This document shows positions 46,729-59,600 of a stretch of DNA of 64,000 bases, one piece after another (the stretch's first letter is position 1; each line of letters starts with the position of its first letter). The stretch is from the NCBI GenBank assembly GCA_963970005.1, contig CAXAMN010004113.1:455779-519778 (forward strand), read 5' to 3'. The notes under the pieces are model-generated. The model was given only the letters and a program-made list of their open reading frames with translations. It was not told the origin of the DNA and searched no databases. The position numbers and the translations under genes were made by a program. The DNA comes from Durusdinium trenchii. Taxonomy: Eukaryota > Sar > Dinophyceae > Suessiales > Symbiodiniaceae.

Positions 46729-48960
46729 GAGCTCCGAGCAGACCGTGAGGTGGTGCTGGCAGCCGCCGGGGCACCAGGAGGGTGGAAGGACCGACAGGCG
46801 ACACCAAGGGATCCGTCTGATCGCTCCTAGTAGGATCCTGGCTTTGAGTCGCAAACCGGGGGAAGATGAGGATCCCCTTCAGATGGTGGGCATGGTGGCG
46901 CTCGATCTGTCTCGTGCATTGGTTCGGTTCGTTGATTCTCAGATGCTTCGATGACCCGATCGGAGGCGCCGCGCCGCGCCGATCCGCTCCGGCCCGAGGT
47001 GGACGCCGATCCCATGGCCTTGGCCTATGCCGATGAGACCTTAAAGCCCGCGACCGGGAGACGAAACGGTGGAGACGAAACGGGGCCGGCGACCCTCCAA
47101 ACCGAAGAGCCGCTGGGAGGGATGGGAAGAACGGGAGCCCGGGGTCTGAGTCACCGCGAGTTTCGCCACGGCGGCTTGCTCAAGAAGCTCAGCCTGGTGA
47201 TAGAGGGATGTGTGGTAATGTAGACTCTTGATTACTCAGCTCCTTCCGTGCTTTGATAAGCTGGATTAAGACCGCCTTCACTTCATTTCGGAAGCAATGT
47301 GACTTTGTTTTGCACCCCGGGAAGCATGATGCCCATTTCAATTGCACATGGGGGAAAACTATGCCACCGGGCGCGATTGTTGGTGCATCTTTTTTCCGGT
47401 CGCAAGAAGATCTGCGCTTCCTCGTCGATGTTGGACAATGCGTGATTAAAGCTGGAATGCATGCATGGGAGTTTGCTTTGTTCGAGTTTTCGTGACTTTC
47501 CTTTCTTTGTGCGTAGCGACTTTTTCGTTGTCGTTTCAGTGGAAGCTGGCGACATTGCTCTTGTCTCCGGACGAACCTTCCGGAGCGCGTGGGGTAGAAG
47601 AGGATTTTCAACTCAGTTGGGTGGGTTTATTAATCAAGAGTCTACATTAATTACGAGGCGAGCTGGTAGTGCCACACCCTAGTGAACTCAAGGCGCTCAA
47701 CGGCTCGACTGGTGGAGGGACAGATGCTTTTTGGTTAAAGGGGGAAGGGTTAGCATGACTTACTATAGCAATTGACTCAATTCCAACAAACACAAGAAAG
47801 ACCAACAATTCTTGGCGCACGCCCATGCATCATGAGGCAAATGCATCCAACATAGCCCCTTCTCCACCCATTTCCTCACATGTCCGCCCATCTGCTCCAG
47901 GGCCGACCGAGCGGTCGTCTTCCGGGCGATCTCACAGGAGACGCTAGATCAACTACGGCTTCAACACTATACTCATGACATAATGGATGAACTCGAGAGC
48001 TAGTAGAGACTGAACTACCTACGAGTAGTATCCAACTACGGTAGTATCCAGGTATGGATTTTGGGATCGGTTTTGCATACTGTGCATGCTTTTGGGCCTT
48101 CAGAACCGCTCTCGCGAGGATGGCATGGCTTTAGAGCACAGCAGCGATGCGCTCAAGGCCGCAAGACAGACATCGCGGATGGTCAATTTTGGCCTGAAAC
48201 AGTCAACCTACAGGGATAGCTGGGGCACATTTCGATTTGAAGGCAATGGATAGAGAGAGAGAGAGAGAGGAAGAGGCGGAGATATTCAGAAGTGAACTCT
48301 CAGTCCAGAGGGCTTTCTCTCTCCCAGCGACTGTGAAAAAGGTTGGCTCTCCGTCGAAAGACCGTCCAGTCTGGTGGCCAGGGTCATGGCCGGGTTGACG
48401 TCATGGACGTCAGACCCAGACCTGGAACCCCAGTCACAAGCAGAAAATGACTGGATGTGTCCACAAAACAACCACTTGCTATGTAAAGGACCTTCATTGC
48501 CATATTGGAACATCCAATTGTTTCTGGTTGTGACCGGGGTTCCAGGGAGGAAAAAAAAAGAACGCCAGCCCCAGTCATGACCCTTCATTTCAACATGTAC
48601 TTCACCCCAGACGCCTGCCAGTATGATGTTTAGACCCAGGCCCATTGACGCACATCTCAGCCGTGACACGCCTCCAGGCGGACCGCGACATGGTCCTGGC
48701 CGCTGCGCTACGGAGCTCGGGGGTCCTGGCGCCGGGAGTTCCGGGTCGGCCAGTGCGCATGTAGCCCCCCCCCAAAGAATAAGTGACACTCCGATGCAAT
48801 ATAGGAAGAGATGGTTTTTGCAGGAGTGGATTTGGGGGATCCATGTCTATGTCTATATATTTGTATTTTTCGGGAGGCAGTTCTCCAGACTTTCTGCGCC
48901 CCCCTGTGTCTTGAGGTCCGGATGCCCTGCGCTTTGCGACTCCGGAGGTGAAGGAGCGCG
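46729..48960 (+). CDS. DUF4116-type repeat protein (partial, four exons recognised)
   Basis: Exons 46729-46764, 46999-47046, 48678-48714 and 48916-about 48960. They spell ELRADREVVLAA, VDADPMALAYADETLK, ADRDMVLAAALRS and PDALRFATPEVKER. The alternation of 'ADRE/DVVLAA' and 'ALxYA/ALRFA' half-units is the DUF4116 pattern, very abundant in dinoflagellate proteins and of unknown function. Each half-repeat sits on its own tiny exon, with GC donors after the first and third. The donor after 47046 was not settled, so the junction between second and third exons is inferred from the repeat pattern. Start and end of the gene are not identified; exons near 42-43 kb may precede it. The long intron 47047-48677 contains a TIR element. 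Confidence 0.62.
47216..47649. mobile_element. 434-bp non-autonomous DNA element with perfect 19-bp terminal inverted repeats
   Basis: taatgtagactcttgatta at 47216-47234 is an exact reverse complement of 47631-47649. If the outer TA on each side is the duplicated target, the pattern suits Tc1/mariner-like mobilisation; TAA/TTA is an alternative. No transposase motif was seen. Both strands hold modest open frames (+ 47253-47495; - 47189-47611) of unknown significance. It lies in an intron of the DUF4116-type gene. A related end occurs at 49729-49745. Confidence 0.7.
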
Positions 48961-51900
48961 GTGAGACCGCCGGCCATTTGGTGGGTCAGTGGGGGTGACT
49001 GTTTCTTCGCACGCGGGGTGGATCAAGAGGATGAGGTGGCCAGGCCCGACTTGGGAGATAGGGAGAGCCTCCTTTTCCACTGTGGAACCCACAGGAACTT
49101 GCAGATGAGCTATCTGGGGATCTCATCTTCATGCCTCTCAGGGTGAAGGTGATGGGATTTTGTGTGCTAGGTCAGGAGGCACTGTCAGGGGTCATCCAAG
49201 ACTTTCCTGCAGCATCCTGCAGCGTGTGAGTTGGTTGTGGCACAGCCCATGACGCGAGGCCGATGCAGGCCTGGTGGTCTTCTGAGCCTGACGTGCACAG
49301 AGACGCGTCGTTCGATCATGGCAAGTGATCATTGGTCTGATGGAATCGTTTGGACCGTCACATAAGTTGGACCCAATCGACAGAAAAGGAATGCAAAGTT
49401 CAAATGGACTGAGCTGTGTCATGGGGAGGGCAAGGCCCAAATGTACGGTGAATGGCCCAGTGAATGGCTGCCTATAGCAATAACATGGACCTCTGACTAA
49501 CCCTAGGCATTTTTGCAACTTGTGGATCCTTGTTCGACATTGTTCCTGACTGCTGGAGGATTCCATATTGATCATGTTACTGATGTCCAAAGCCGAGAGC
49601 CCTGCCAAACGGCAGCTCGCGAAGAAGGCAGCCAGGGATGCGCCTGTGAAGGGGTGAGGGCTGGCAACTTCAAAGAACAGGAGGCCAAAAAGTCCGTCAA
49701 GGCCAGTTCTAGAGGTGATTGATCACGCAATGTGGACTCTTGATTGATCACCCCCCCATGAAGTGCTTTTGCTACTCAATTGGGGGATTTTGATTATATA
49801 TAATCCGCATTCAGCACTGCGCGAGCCGTGCATGCCACCTCGATCGTCCGCGAAATTGATTCAACATTCTACGTTCACCATCATTACACTCCCTGGACTG
49901 GAATGATCACAGAAGTGACTGAAGTGGATCGCATGAACCCCCGATTTTCGATGACCCTGTGGTGCCATCCACTTTCGATTCCAAGGAACCCAACCCACCA
50001 ACTCAACCCGTTTTCCTCGCACCTGGCGCCCCGTCACCGCTGCACCGTGGCGCTGACTGCGGCGCGCCGCGCCGCGGCCGAAGTCGAAGACATCGGCGGA
50101 CTCTGTGGCGGTCTGCGGCGGCGCAAAGAAAGGGTTTGGGGTGAACCGGCGGTCCCGGGTTCGGCTCGGCCAGTCATGTTCGGGCTGTTGGACTGGCCAG
50201 ACTCTTTGGTGAGTCGGGTGAGGCTGACTGAATGAGGGATCCATCAATGATTTGAGGTGACCCCAAAAAATGCAGGTGTCCAAAGTTTCTGGTGTGTATT
50301 TGCGTCATTTTGTTTCGGTGTGGTGTGGTCAGTGGAAACAAGAGTGGGCATTCAGGTGATTCCGAGGTTCTGCATGGGTTTCTAAGGTATAATCTTCCGT
50401 AAGTAGTTTTGGTTTATGCATGGAAGGGTGAGTGTGGACTTGGCTTCTTGTGGCGAGATGAATCTGAAGTAAACCACTACACTCTGAAAGTCAAGGGGTT
50501 TCCTTCAGTGATTGCACTTGGGCTGTTGGGCGGGTTGCTTTCTGCGTGCAAGCGCCGACCGGAGCCACGCAGCGCCACGTTTCCCTCAGCCCTTTGCACA
50601 AAGGCTCCCCCAACCCCCGTGGTGCTCAGAAGGTCTTCAAGGGGGTGAGTGACGGGCTGTGCATGGCGCCACCATCGGACCGTTGGGATTTGGCTCAACA
50701 TATCACCAACAAGGAGGGTCTCCGGAGTACTTGGGCCACTTTTTGCTGCCCAGTTGTCCTTTAAGGTTCGCTGTTGCGCCCTGACCATACCCCCCACAAA
50801 AAAGCCAAAGAAGTTACAGAAGTTATCCCATTTCTGACCTGCATCAGCTTTTCGTTGGACATTGGGGCCTTGTTGCACGTCTTTCAGCTTGTTCGTCCCC
50901 CGCCTTTCATCCCTTTCGACCTTCCATCACCACCCAACCACCCCGAGCCCCTCGGGACCAAGCAGCTGACCAAACTAATGGCTAGGTACCACCAGCCTGC
51001 ACACCCACCCCGTCCAGACAGCAGTGGCGCTATGGCAGCCAGCGAGCTGCTTGAAGAGGTTGGAGCCCGCTCGGCTGGACGATGGATGTTGGCGGACGGG
51101 CCCATTCCATGGTGTTCCGTTCGGTGAAGACCAATGCATGATTGGACTCGTTCGCTTGGAACATGGCAGAGGAATTCGCAGGTTGGAGGAGCGGATGGTC
51201 AAAGCACGAAAAGTGCTCCCCGGGTGCCACTATGCTCGCCTCTTCGGAACCGACCTCGTTGATGGGCCATTTGGCAGGAATAGCTGGTGTGTGTGTGTGT
51301 GCGTCCCATTGCCAGGAGCAGTCGGTAGAAGATGATCACTATTTTTCGATAGGGCTTTACTAACGATCATCCAGTATCTGGTAGTGGTACATGCCTGGGG
51401 AATAGCAGCTGTTTGAATCTTCCTGCCTACTCGACTGATAGCCAACAAAGTACCTCAGATGGTGGAGGACAACAGAGCGTGTTTCTTTGTCGGCGTGCGA
51501 TGAGAAAACAGGTCGTTTCATTCATAGTCCTGTTGGATGTCCAACTGCTCGAACTATGGGGAGGGGAACCAAGTTGTCCGGTGGCATGGCGTTGTGAGAG
51601 TGACCTCATACCGACGGGACCTTGCGGACCTTGGGGTTATGGCACGATTGACCCACCAATGTGTTGGTCGTGTAGCGAACATGGTGGAACAGGGCCCCAG
51701 CTGTTGACCCATCCCCATATGAACTGGTAACATCTGGTAACCCAAAGTTCTTGGGTGAATGCAGAAGATCCTCAACAAGAATCTGGAGCGCAAACTTCAT
51801 AAGTATCATGTTGCAGGATGCTGCAGGATCTAGCGACTGTGGCCCTGTTCGGGCCCCTGTTTGTATCCTGTGGCGCCGGTGGCTCTACACACTGATCTCA

Positions 51901-52952
51901 CCCTTCCGTAGCTCCCATAGGAGTTGTTGTCACTATAGACACTTCGGGCCCAGTAGTTGGGCGTGGCACCCCGCCCGTAGCTCCCGCCAGGCGCGGCAGG
52001 GTCTGGACGAAGGGCGGCCAGAGGTCTTTCAGAAGGCCTCTGAAGCCTTTGAGCTCTTCCAACGAGGCGACCGCCTTTTTTGGGGGGTCTTCTTTTGATC
52101 GTCGACCTTTTGAGGGCATGGGTGTTTGTTTGGAAGAGTGCCGGCGGGGGCGTTCTGCTTCTCATCCTTTTGAGTTGGTTTTTAGATGTTTTTTTTGGAG
52201 CCGTCCATGGGTTCCAAATCCATCCAAGATGGACTTTTGATGCCTTCCCAGGCCAAGATGATGCTAGGGCCAATGATGCCTTGCGCGTGATGATCAGCTG
52301 CTGGGCAGATTTTGGAGGGTGGGTCGGGTGGGAAGCCGAGCTGGACGTTGACGAACATGCCCTCTGAAACCGATGTCCACCGCTGAAGGAAGGACGAAGC
52401 TCCAAACCATCATCATGAATCCTTGGTATGAACCGCTCAGACCGGGTAACTCCCCAGAACCGCCGCCCACAGCAGAGAATGGAACCAATGTTTGCCCCCT
52501 TTGTTGTGACAGTGATCCGCATCATTCCGCTGCCAAAATGACACGTGAGTTCCATGTTTCAACAGCTGATGGAGCCTGCTGCTAAGGTGAGGACCTACTA
52601 CATAGAGGAGGGGTATTTATTTTTGGATTTTTTTTTGTTTCTTTTTTGGTTTTTTTTTGTTTTTCGTGGCTTCTGGCTTCTGTGGCTTCTGGCTTTTGTG
52701 GCTTTTGGCTTCTGTGGCTTCTGGCTTTTGTGGCTTTTGGCTTTCGTGGCTTTCGTGGCTTCTGTGGCTTTTGGCTTTCGTGGCTCTTGGCCTATCCATC
52801 TATCTGTCTATACCTACACAAATACATCGTTTAAATCTAACTGCACGTTCGTCAGACCTACTACACAGACCTACCTAAGCCCTCCCTACTAAAGAGGTGC
52901 CCTCACTGAGCTGCGTTTGATCCCATCCGACCTGGGCGGCCTGGCAGCTCAG
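48961..52952. other. Region without an assignable gene
   Basis: Doubtful coding patches occur at about 49585-49655 (AKRQLAKKAARDAPVKG), 50030-50110 and 51024-51290 (CMIGLVRLEHGRGIRRLEER). The first may be a terminal exon of the preceding gene. A (TG)n run is at 51287-51301 and a minisatellite at 52664-52797. No family was recognised. Confidence 0.35.
52664..52797. repeat. Minisatellite of 9-bp units (tggcttctg-like)
   Basis: About 14 variants of tggcttYtg/tggctttcg in tandem with a higher-order 27-bp pattern, preceded by T-rich low-complexity sequence. On the minus strand it would read as Lys/Ser/Pro-rich repeats, most likely by chance. Confidence 0.85.
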
Positions 52953-55900
52953 GTTTTCAGCATCACCAAGCCGCGGTGAAAGAGAGGCGGAAACCGGTGG
53001 AGGCTCTCCAGCTGGTCGAGGAGCACTTGGTGACTTGGCGGACCCGGCGGACCGGAAGGGGTGGATGAGTACTGGAGGTGAGGAGTAGGAACGAGCCTGA
53101 ATGAAAGATGGTTTTCGGAGGGCTGAGAGATGGCTTTAACTGTTTTTTCATGGTTTTTCTATCTCTTCGTCGGTCCGCTGAGTCAGTGTCGTGCAAGCGC
53201 CCCCCGGGTGAGATGTCCAGTCATTCGATACCCGAACGTTCGGGCCGTGTTCGCCAAGGCAAGCGCCCGTGCAAGCGGCAATCGTGCCAGGGAGGCGTGT
53301 GTGCTTCTCTCCCTAGCAGATGCTCTGGCTTAACCAAAAGGTTGGTGCTGCCGTTCTGGGGGTGTTCTTAAAATAAGAATAAACTGCCCCTGTGCATTTG
53401 GAAGGTGAAATGGCACTACTGCATCATCTTTCCAACGTAGACGACGTAGACCTTGCAAACCTCGAACTGCAACGGCGAACTCCTGACCGCTAACTCAAGA
53501 TTTGAAGTAGCTTTGCGAGAAGATGCCGCAGGTTCCCTGACCTCGGAAAAAGCTCATTGTAAACCGCGATATGTCATGTGACCATTTTTCCTGGTCTACA
53601 CACCACACCCCGCTAGGCAGGCCCGGAAAATAGAAAAGACATGAACGTCTTATGCTGGATCCCACGGGCCAGTGGCTTTTTCAACATCCTCGTGCTGAGG
53701 AAATCAACATGGACCGCCGGGGGCAGAAGAAACGACAAGAGGCACTGGAGGTATGCTTGCAAGCCTTGCGCATTTTCCAGGACGGGAGAGCTAGCATGTG
53801 ACTTGGATTCCGTCAATTCCCACAGTACTTGGCTGAAACTTTGGCGCCGCAACTCGATGCTCATTTGGTGATACCTGGTCGGTCCTTCACGCTACAAAAG
53901 GCCCTGCCCTGTGCTGGTTCCCGTCTTCACCCTTCCCTTCCACTCGCACCTGCGCGCGATGCACCAGCGCTGCCACCCCGGTGGGTGGCACATGGATGTC
54001 GCACGGGTGGCACCCCACGAGGAGTTGCAGGATCCCCACGAGGCTTTGGCCCAGCTGATCCTCACGAATCTCTACTTCAAGCTCGAACGCCCGGACAAGG
54101 CTCAACAGGCTCCACCGCACCCGGTCATGGTTCGCATCGCGCTAAAGCATAGATGCGCAGGAGGATATGCCCGGCAGGTTGGCAGAAAAGGGGGGCGACG
54201 CGCGAGGAGGTGAAAGTCTCCAAGACGAACATGGAAGTGAAAGTGGAAGTGAAAGGCATTGTCCCTGGAAAGGCCATGCAATCTAAGAAGTCTAAGACCA
54301 TGAAATCCTCTGCAAAACAGGGGATGTTTGGGCCGCACTCCATCGCCGCCCTCGCCGCCGGAGGCGGCGGCCATGGCCGTGGAGCTTGCCGGGCTCACGG
54401 CGGAGCCGGTGCTTCGTGCCAAGGCACTCCATGCGGGTGCGCTGGCACTGGCAGCACAGCACCGCTACGCGGACGCAGCACAGCAGGTGCCTGGTGTTTG
54501 GTCTTGGTGGGGTCTGGTGCCCAGTGTCGGTGCCTGGACTGGGGTGTGTGAAGAGGTGACTGATGTCCAGCTTTCGCAACAGCTGTGTGGGTGGTGGGTC
54601 ACTATGGGGGCAGCTTCTTGTGGAAAGGACTGGAAGTTGGAGTCCACTGAGGTGGACACATAGACATAGTACACAGCGTTCTTTTGGATGAAGAACTTCC
54701 AGTCAAGTTGGAGGCCTTGTGGTGTCGTTTTCTCCCGTTTTTCTCCCTCCTTCTACACCGGAAACCCCGGGTGTACCGATCTGCAGGCGCTGGAGGCACG
54801 TGGGATCTTCCATGAGGAGGGGAACGTCAAGATGGAGGACGGGACCTCGCCGGGAGGGGTGGATGGAAGTGGATCGGGGACCCCAAAAAATGGAACTTTC
54901 ACCCACACCTCCAAGAAAGGGCGTTGATTGAAGTACGGCAAAAAGACTTCAGAGAGCCTTTTTTTGCGGGTGTTGATGAGTGGTTTTGCGAAGTCCTCCT
55001 GAAGAGAGAAGGTTTCGACTCCTCTTCCGAATTCCTCCTGCCTGATAGTGTCTCATGACGGATGATGTGTTGATTTCCAATGCCGCTTTTAGTTTTTGGT
55101 GTCAGGCTTGTGGCCAGTTGCCTTCTCGCCACGTTGTTCTCTTCTCTTTCGTTTTCTTTCATTTTTGTCGTGAGATGGTATGAGCCGTCGACCAGCTTCT
55201 CGAAGCTCAGGCAGCCCAATTGGTCTCCGTGGCACAGTGGTCCCTGAAGGCATCCAAGCCCTTCCAGGCTCCGGTGCCACTCCCATGGGCAGGACTGGGT
55301 ACTGTAGTGCAAGACTTGTTCCATCAATTTGGCAATGATGTGCCCCAAAATATCCCAAGCGACGAGGGTTGGAACCCACCAAGCAGACAACTAGGTACTA
55401 GGTCCGTAGCTAGAACTATAGTGAGCGAAGGGAAGAACAGAAGACTCAATGTAGTTCCCCGAACGCTTGGTCGGTGTTCTGCAGTCTTTTTTCAGAACCA
55501 ACCGGAGTGACTGTGGTGCATGAGTGTGCACACGCTGGACGCAAGAATGTACAAGAACACCTCCAAACATCCTACTCGTGGCCCCCTGTTCTGCTACTTC
55601 AACAGTAGTGGATTGAGAGCAGATGGCACAAGTTACCCCAAGTTTGGTGGTTGATTTGGCTTCGGGTTGGTTGGTGCCATCTACTCTAAAACCTGTGATT
55701 TGCTCTTGGTTATGTTTACCTGTTTACCTAATGGCATCGCACCACCTGGTTGGTTCCTACCCTTGGTCATGGTCGACCATCGCCCTCGCCGGCTTTTTCG
55801 AGGCGCTCAGCGCAGCGGAAGAGGCACTGAAGATCTTTCGCGGCCTCCGCTACGGCAAAGGCCGGGGTGGACGCCGGGGTCGGGTTGGCCGGCGGACCTT

Positions 55901-56637
55901 CAAAACTCTCAGATTTGGTTTAAAGGTGTTTGGGGGGAACACCTGCAGGAACCCCATGGCCCGAAGGTGAAAACCAGGCCTTTCCTGTAGATTGTCCCTT
56001 CCAAATCGGAAGAACGGGTCTCCGGTGGTTCTCCCCTGCAGGTTGGCAGGTCCGTGCGCTGGGCTTCCTGTGCGAGGCGCTGGTGGAGCTGAAGCAAGCG
56101 CCAAAGGCTGCCAAGCTGGCGAAGGATGCCGGGTGTTTGGGGGCATGGCTGGAGGGGGGTGTTTGAGGCATTTGGGTAGGGCGGATGTTTGGCGTTGAGT
56201 CACCATCTTTGGAGTTTCTGTCCATCTTTTTCCGTTGCTATTCACGCTTGGGAAGGCTTTTTGTCCTTGAGTCTTGGAACAAGAAACTGGTATAGGTTTT
56301 TATGTATATATATATAATACACGTGCACATGCAGCGGCAGAGAGAGAGAGAGAGGGAAGGAGAGACACTAGCAATGTCAGAGTAGATGGCACAGCTTCAG
56401 ACCCTTTTGACACGGTGATTTTCAAGTAAGAATCGTCAAAATTTGGGTTTTGTTGCCACCTACTCTTGTAAGCACTGTAGGCCTGTAGGCTGTAGACAAC
56501 GAACTTCAATGAGGTGTAGCACAGAACCAGCACTTCCTGCCCAAGTCCCTGGAGGAACTCGAAGCTGAGTTTCAGCAGGCGCAGCGGATCTTGAGAACAT
56601 TCGCCGCCCTTCGAACCGTATATATATATATACACAA

Positions 56638-56669
<32 letters not shown>

Positions 56670-59600
56670 CTACACATAACTGTAAACTTTATACATGTAC
56701 ACATAAACTTCCTTAGTCGTCAACTCCAACCTATTCATTATTGACCCCCCAAAACCCTCGATAAACGTCTTGAACTTTTAATCACGTTGAAAAGTGATAT
56801 GATATATATATATATATATCATTGGTAGAAGAGTCTTCAAACAGGCCTGGCACGTACCAAGTACCGAAACATGTTATTCCCAAGTCACATCAAATCCACG
56901 AGGACGTTCTCCATCTCAGGGGATTTCTTCCTTCCAAACTGTGGCCAAAAATCCAGGGCCAAGGGGGCAGGTGTCAGCGGCCCTATGGAGCGACCATCCT
57001 TTCTGGACAGAGGTGTTTGTCCCCCCCGATCGTACCTCTCCCCTCTTCTCGAGGCCGGGGACTGGAGCTCAGCGGCTGAAGCCGCGGAGTTGCAGAGCTA
57101 TGCATGGGCCAACACGGAGAAGCCTGAGAGGGCCATGGAGCCCTTGGAGGCCATTGGGCGCCGAAAAGCGGCCGCCGAAAACGTCGCGAAAGACACGACC
57201 TGGTAAAAGAGAGGTTCGTGGGCACCTGGGTTTTGGTAGTGCAACAGCCTTGACTTAAAATTTTATGGTTCTTCGGCAAATCCTTTGAATAGAGCTATTG
57301 AACCAGCGTGTGGCCAGGAATCGGCAGGGGGCGATGCAAGCATCGCTGCCGGCCGTCACCGGCGAGGTTTCGGTTTCAGGTTTCGACGTCCAGGCCAGAG
57401 GCGTTGGATTTGCCCCAGGGCGGGACCTCCACCTTTGGGGAGTGATTGGTGGGTGCTACGGTGCCATCTACTTTGTTGCTTTGGAAGGTTTACCCTCCAA
57501 CTGATGGGTTGGCTGAACCGGGTGGATTGAACGCGGCGATGAACGGTGATGGTGGCACGAGGGGTTCTCGTTAATTTTTTTCTGTTGCTGATCGCCTGTT
57601 GTTCACTCATGAAACATTTGGTCCGAGTCCAAGTGCCATCAATGTTCGAAGTAAGCACTTTTGGGAAACAACAATGATTCTCGGTGGTTTCTCCCATCCT
57701 GTTGCAGACCAGCATGTAGGCCTGGATTTGGGTGATGTTCACACAGGGACCTGATACTTAACATGCACAAAGAACCAAAGCAGGAAAGCTGCTCATTCGT
57801 TGTACGATGGTCGGACCTTTTGTGCGTTCCCGATCTTGAGAATGTCAAAAGCTTCCCTGGCACGATCTTGAGAACTTTGGCTCCTTCAGGACATTGAAGA
57901 ATTCAGCACTGGGAGATTCTCAGCCCTTCACACCTGAAGATACCTTTCAAAAAAAACCTGGAACAAGGACGCTACTAGGGGCTCCTGGCCTTACTACTAG
58001 GAACAAGAAGCTACTACCGTAGGGGCTCCTGGCATCGCTACTAGGAGCAAGGACGCTACGAACGGGGCCTCCTCTCCGCTCGCCGTGGGCCGCGCGACCC
58101 GCACGACGACCTCAGGCGGCGCGTGAGGCAGCGCAGGACCAGAAGGGCTGGGCCGTACGGATCCTCCAGGCACGGTACGATGCAGGGCCGGACGGTGACC
58201 CGACGAATCAACGCAGGACCAGGGGGAGCGGGATCGATCCGCAGCCATGAGACACTGGGCGTTCTTAGACTGGGCAAAACCTCAAACATGGTTCTTACAA
58301 GAGTCCAAGATCCTATAATTACTCCTGGCCTGGCTTCCTGTTCTGCTAGTACATGCGGTGGATTCAGAATAGATGGCACAAGTTACCCCAAGTTTGGTGG
58401 CTTTAGCAGTGGACCCCAAGGTGGTAACAGTCATCTGTATTCATCTTGGGTGCCAGTGCCATCGAGCCTCTGAAACTACTGTAGGTTTGTTGGGAGTGCA
58501 TCCCGTGCATCCCCCTTAGATAGTTAACTGGGTAGTACGGATTCTTCATGATTCTGCAGATTCTTCCGTGGTGTCATGGGCTACTGTAGGTGCATCCGAT
58601 GTGATAAGAGCCTCCCAGTTGTCGAAGGGTGTTTCCGCCTGCCATTGAAGGATGGGATCATCTCCCCGGGATGTGCCGAAATGTGCACTTCGACTCAGGA
58701 ACATGAAAGTGGAACTTTGTCAAGGAAGAATTCTGGATTTTGTCTTGTAACGTCTTGTAGTCCTACACAACCTGGATAGATTTCGCAAAAAACAACCTGC
58801 TGATCACACCATTCGGACCCGTAATTGAACTCTTTTCTGATCCTTAGCCCGATCTCCCCTTGGGCACCCTCCCACATGCAGACGTCCAGTGCCGTTCGAC
58901 ACGTGATGGCTCGTCCGAGTTTGGGGGCGCCCGGCCCTCCGTGACGCGTCCGAGTTCAAGAGGTCCACACATGGAACCTGAATTTCCAAAGGTCCATGCC
59001 ATCAGGTCCTGTGTGGGTCTTGGAACCCAGCTTAGTGTATCGTTTGGGCCCTAATACAGGGATGGCGGCATCCCGGTCGAATTCGTGCGCCCTCGCAGGT
59101 GTCTTGAGGGAATGAGTCATGGGTGATTCCCCCCACGACTCAGTGAGTCTCCTTAGGATCCATGACCCCTCCTTCCCTACGAGTCGCACCAATCAGCATC
59201 GCAGACTCGGGAATAATGATCCCAGACTAATATATATATATATATATTTCTATTTTCTACCAGCACCTTCAAAGGGGTCACCAATGGAAGCCCCTACACC
59301 ACAATCAGGGACCTCCAGCCAGGACACCCCTTCAAGGTCCAGGTAGTGATATGAGAAGTACACCACAACGCCGTGCTCCCAGGGCCAGGCCGTGGCCTTC
59401 CTGCACGCGGGCGAGCACGGCGAGGCCCTTCGGAAGCTCCGCGCCTCGCCGTTCCGCCGAGAGATCGCTGAGACGCCCACCGGGGGTCGGTGCGGCGAAG
59501 CGCGGCGGTGGGGGGGCGGGATGGGAACAAAGGTCAGGGCACTCAATCGGATTAGCCTTTATATTGGGAAGCCTTTCGCACTTTCCAAAGCATTTTGGAG

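Noticed and set aside
52617-52799. Minus-strand Lys/Ser/Pro-rich repeat protein
   Set aside because: A by-product of the 9-bp minisatellite; no start context or splice structure.
52903-52952. Possible exon reading LTELRLIPSDLGGLAAQ
   Set aside because: It abuts the acceptor of exon 52953-53029 in another frame with no room for an intron; treated as intron sequence.
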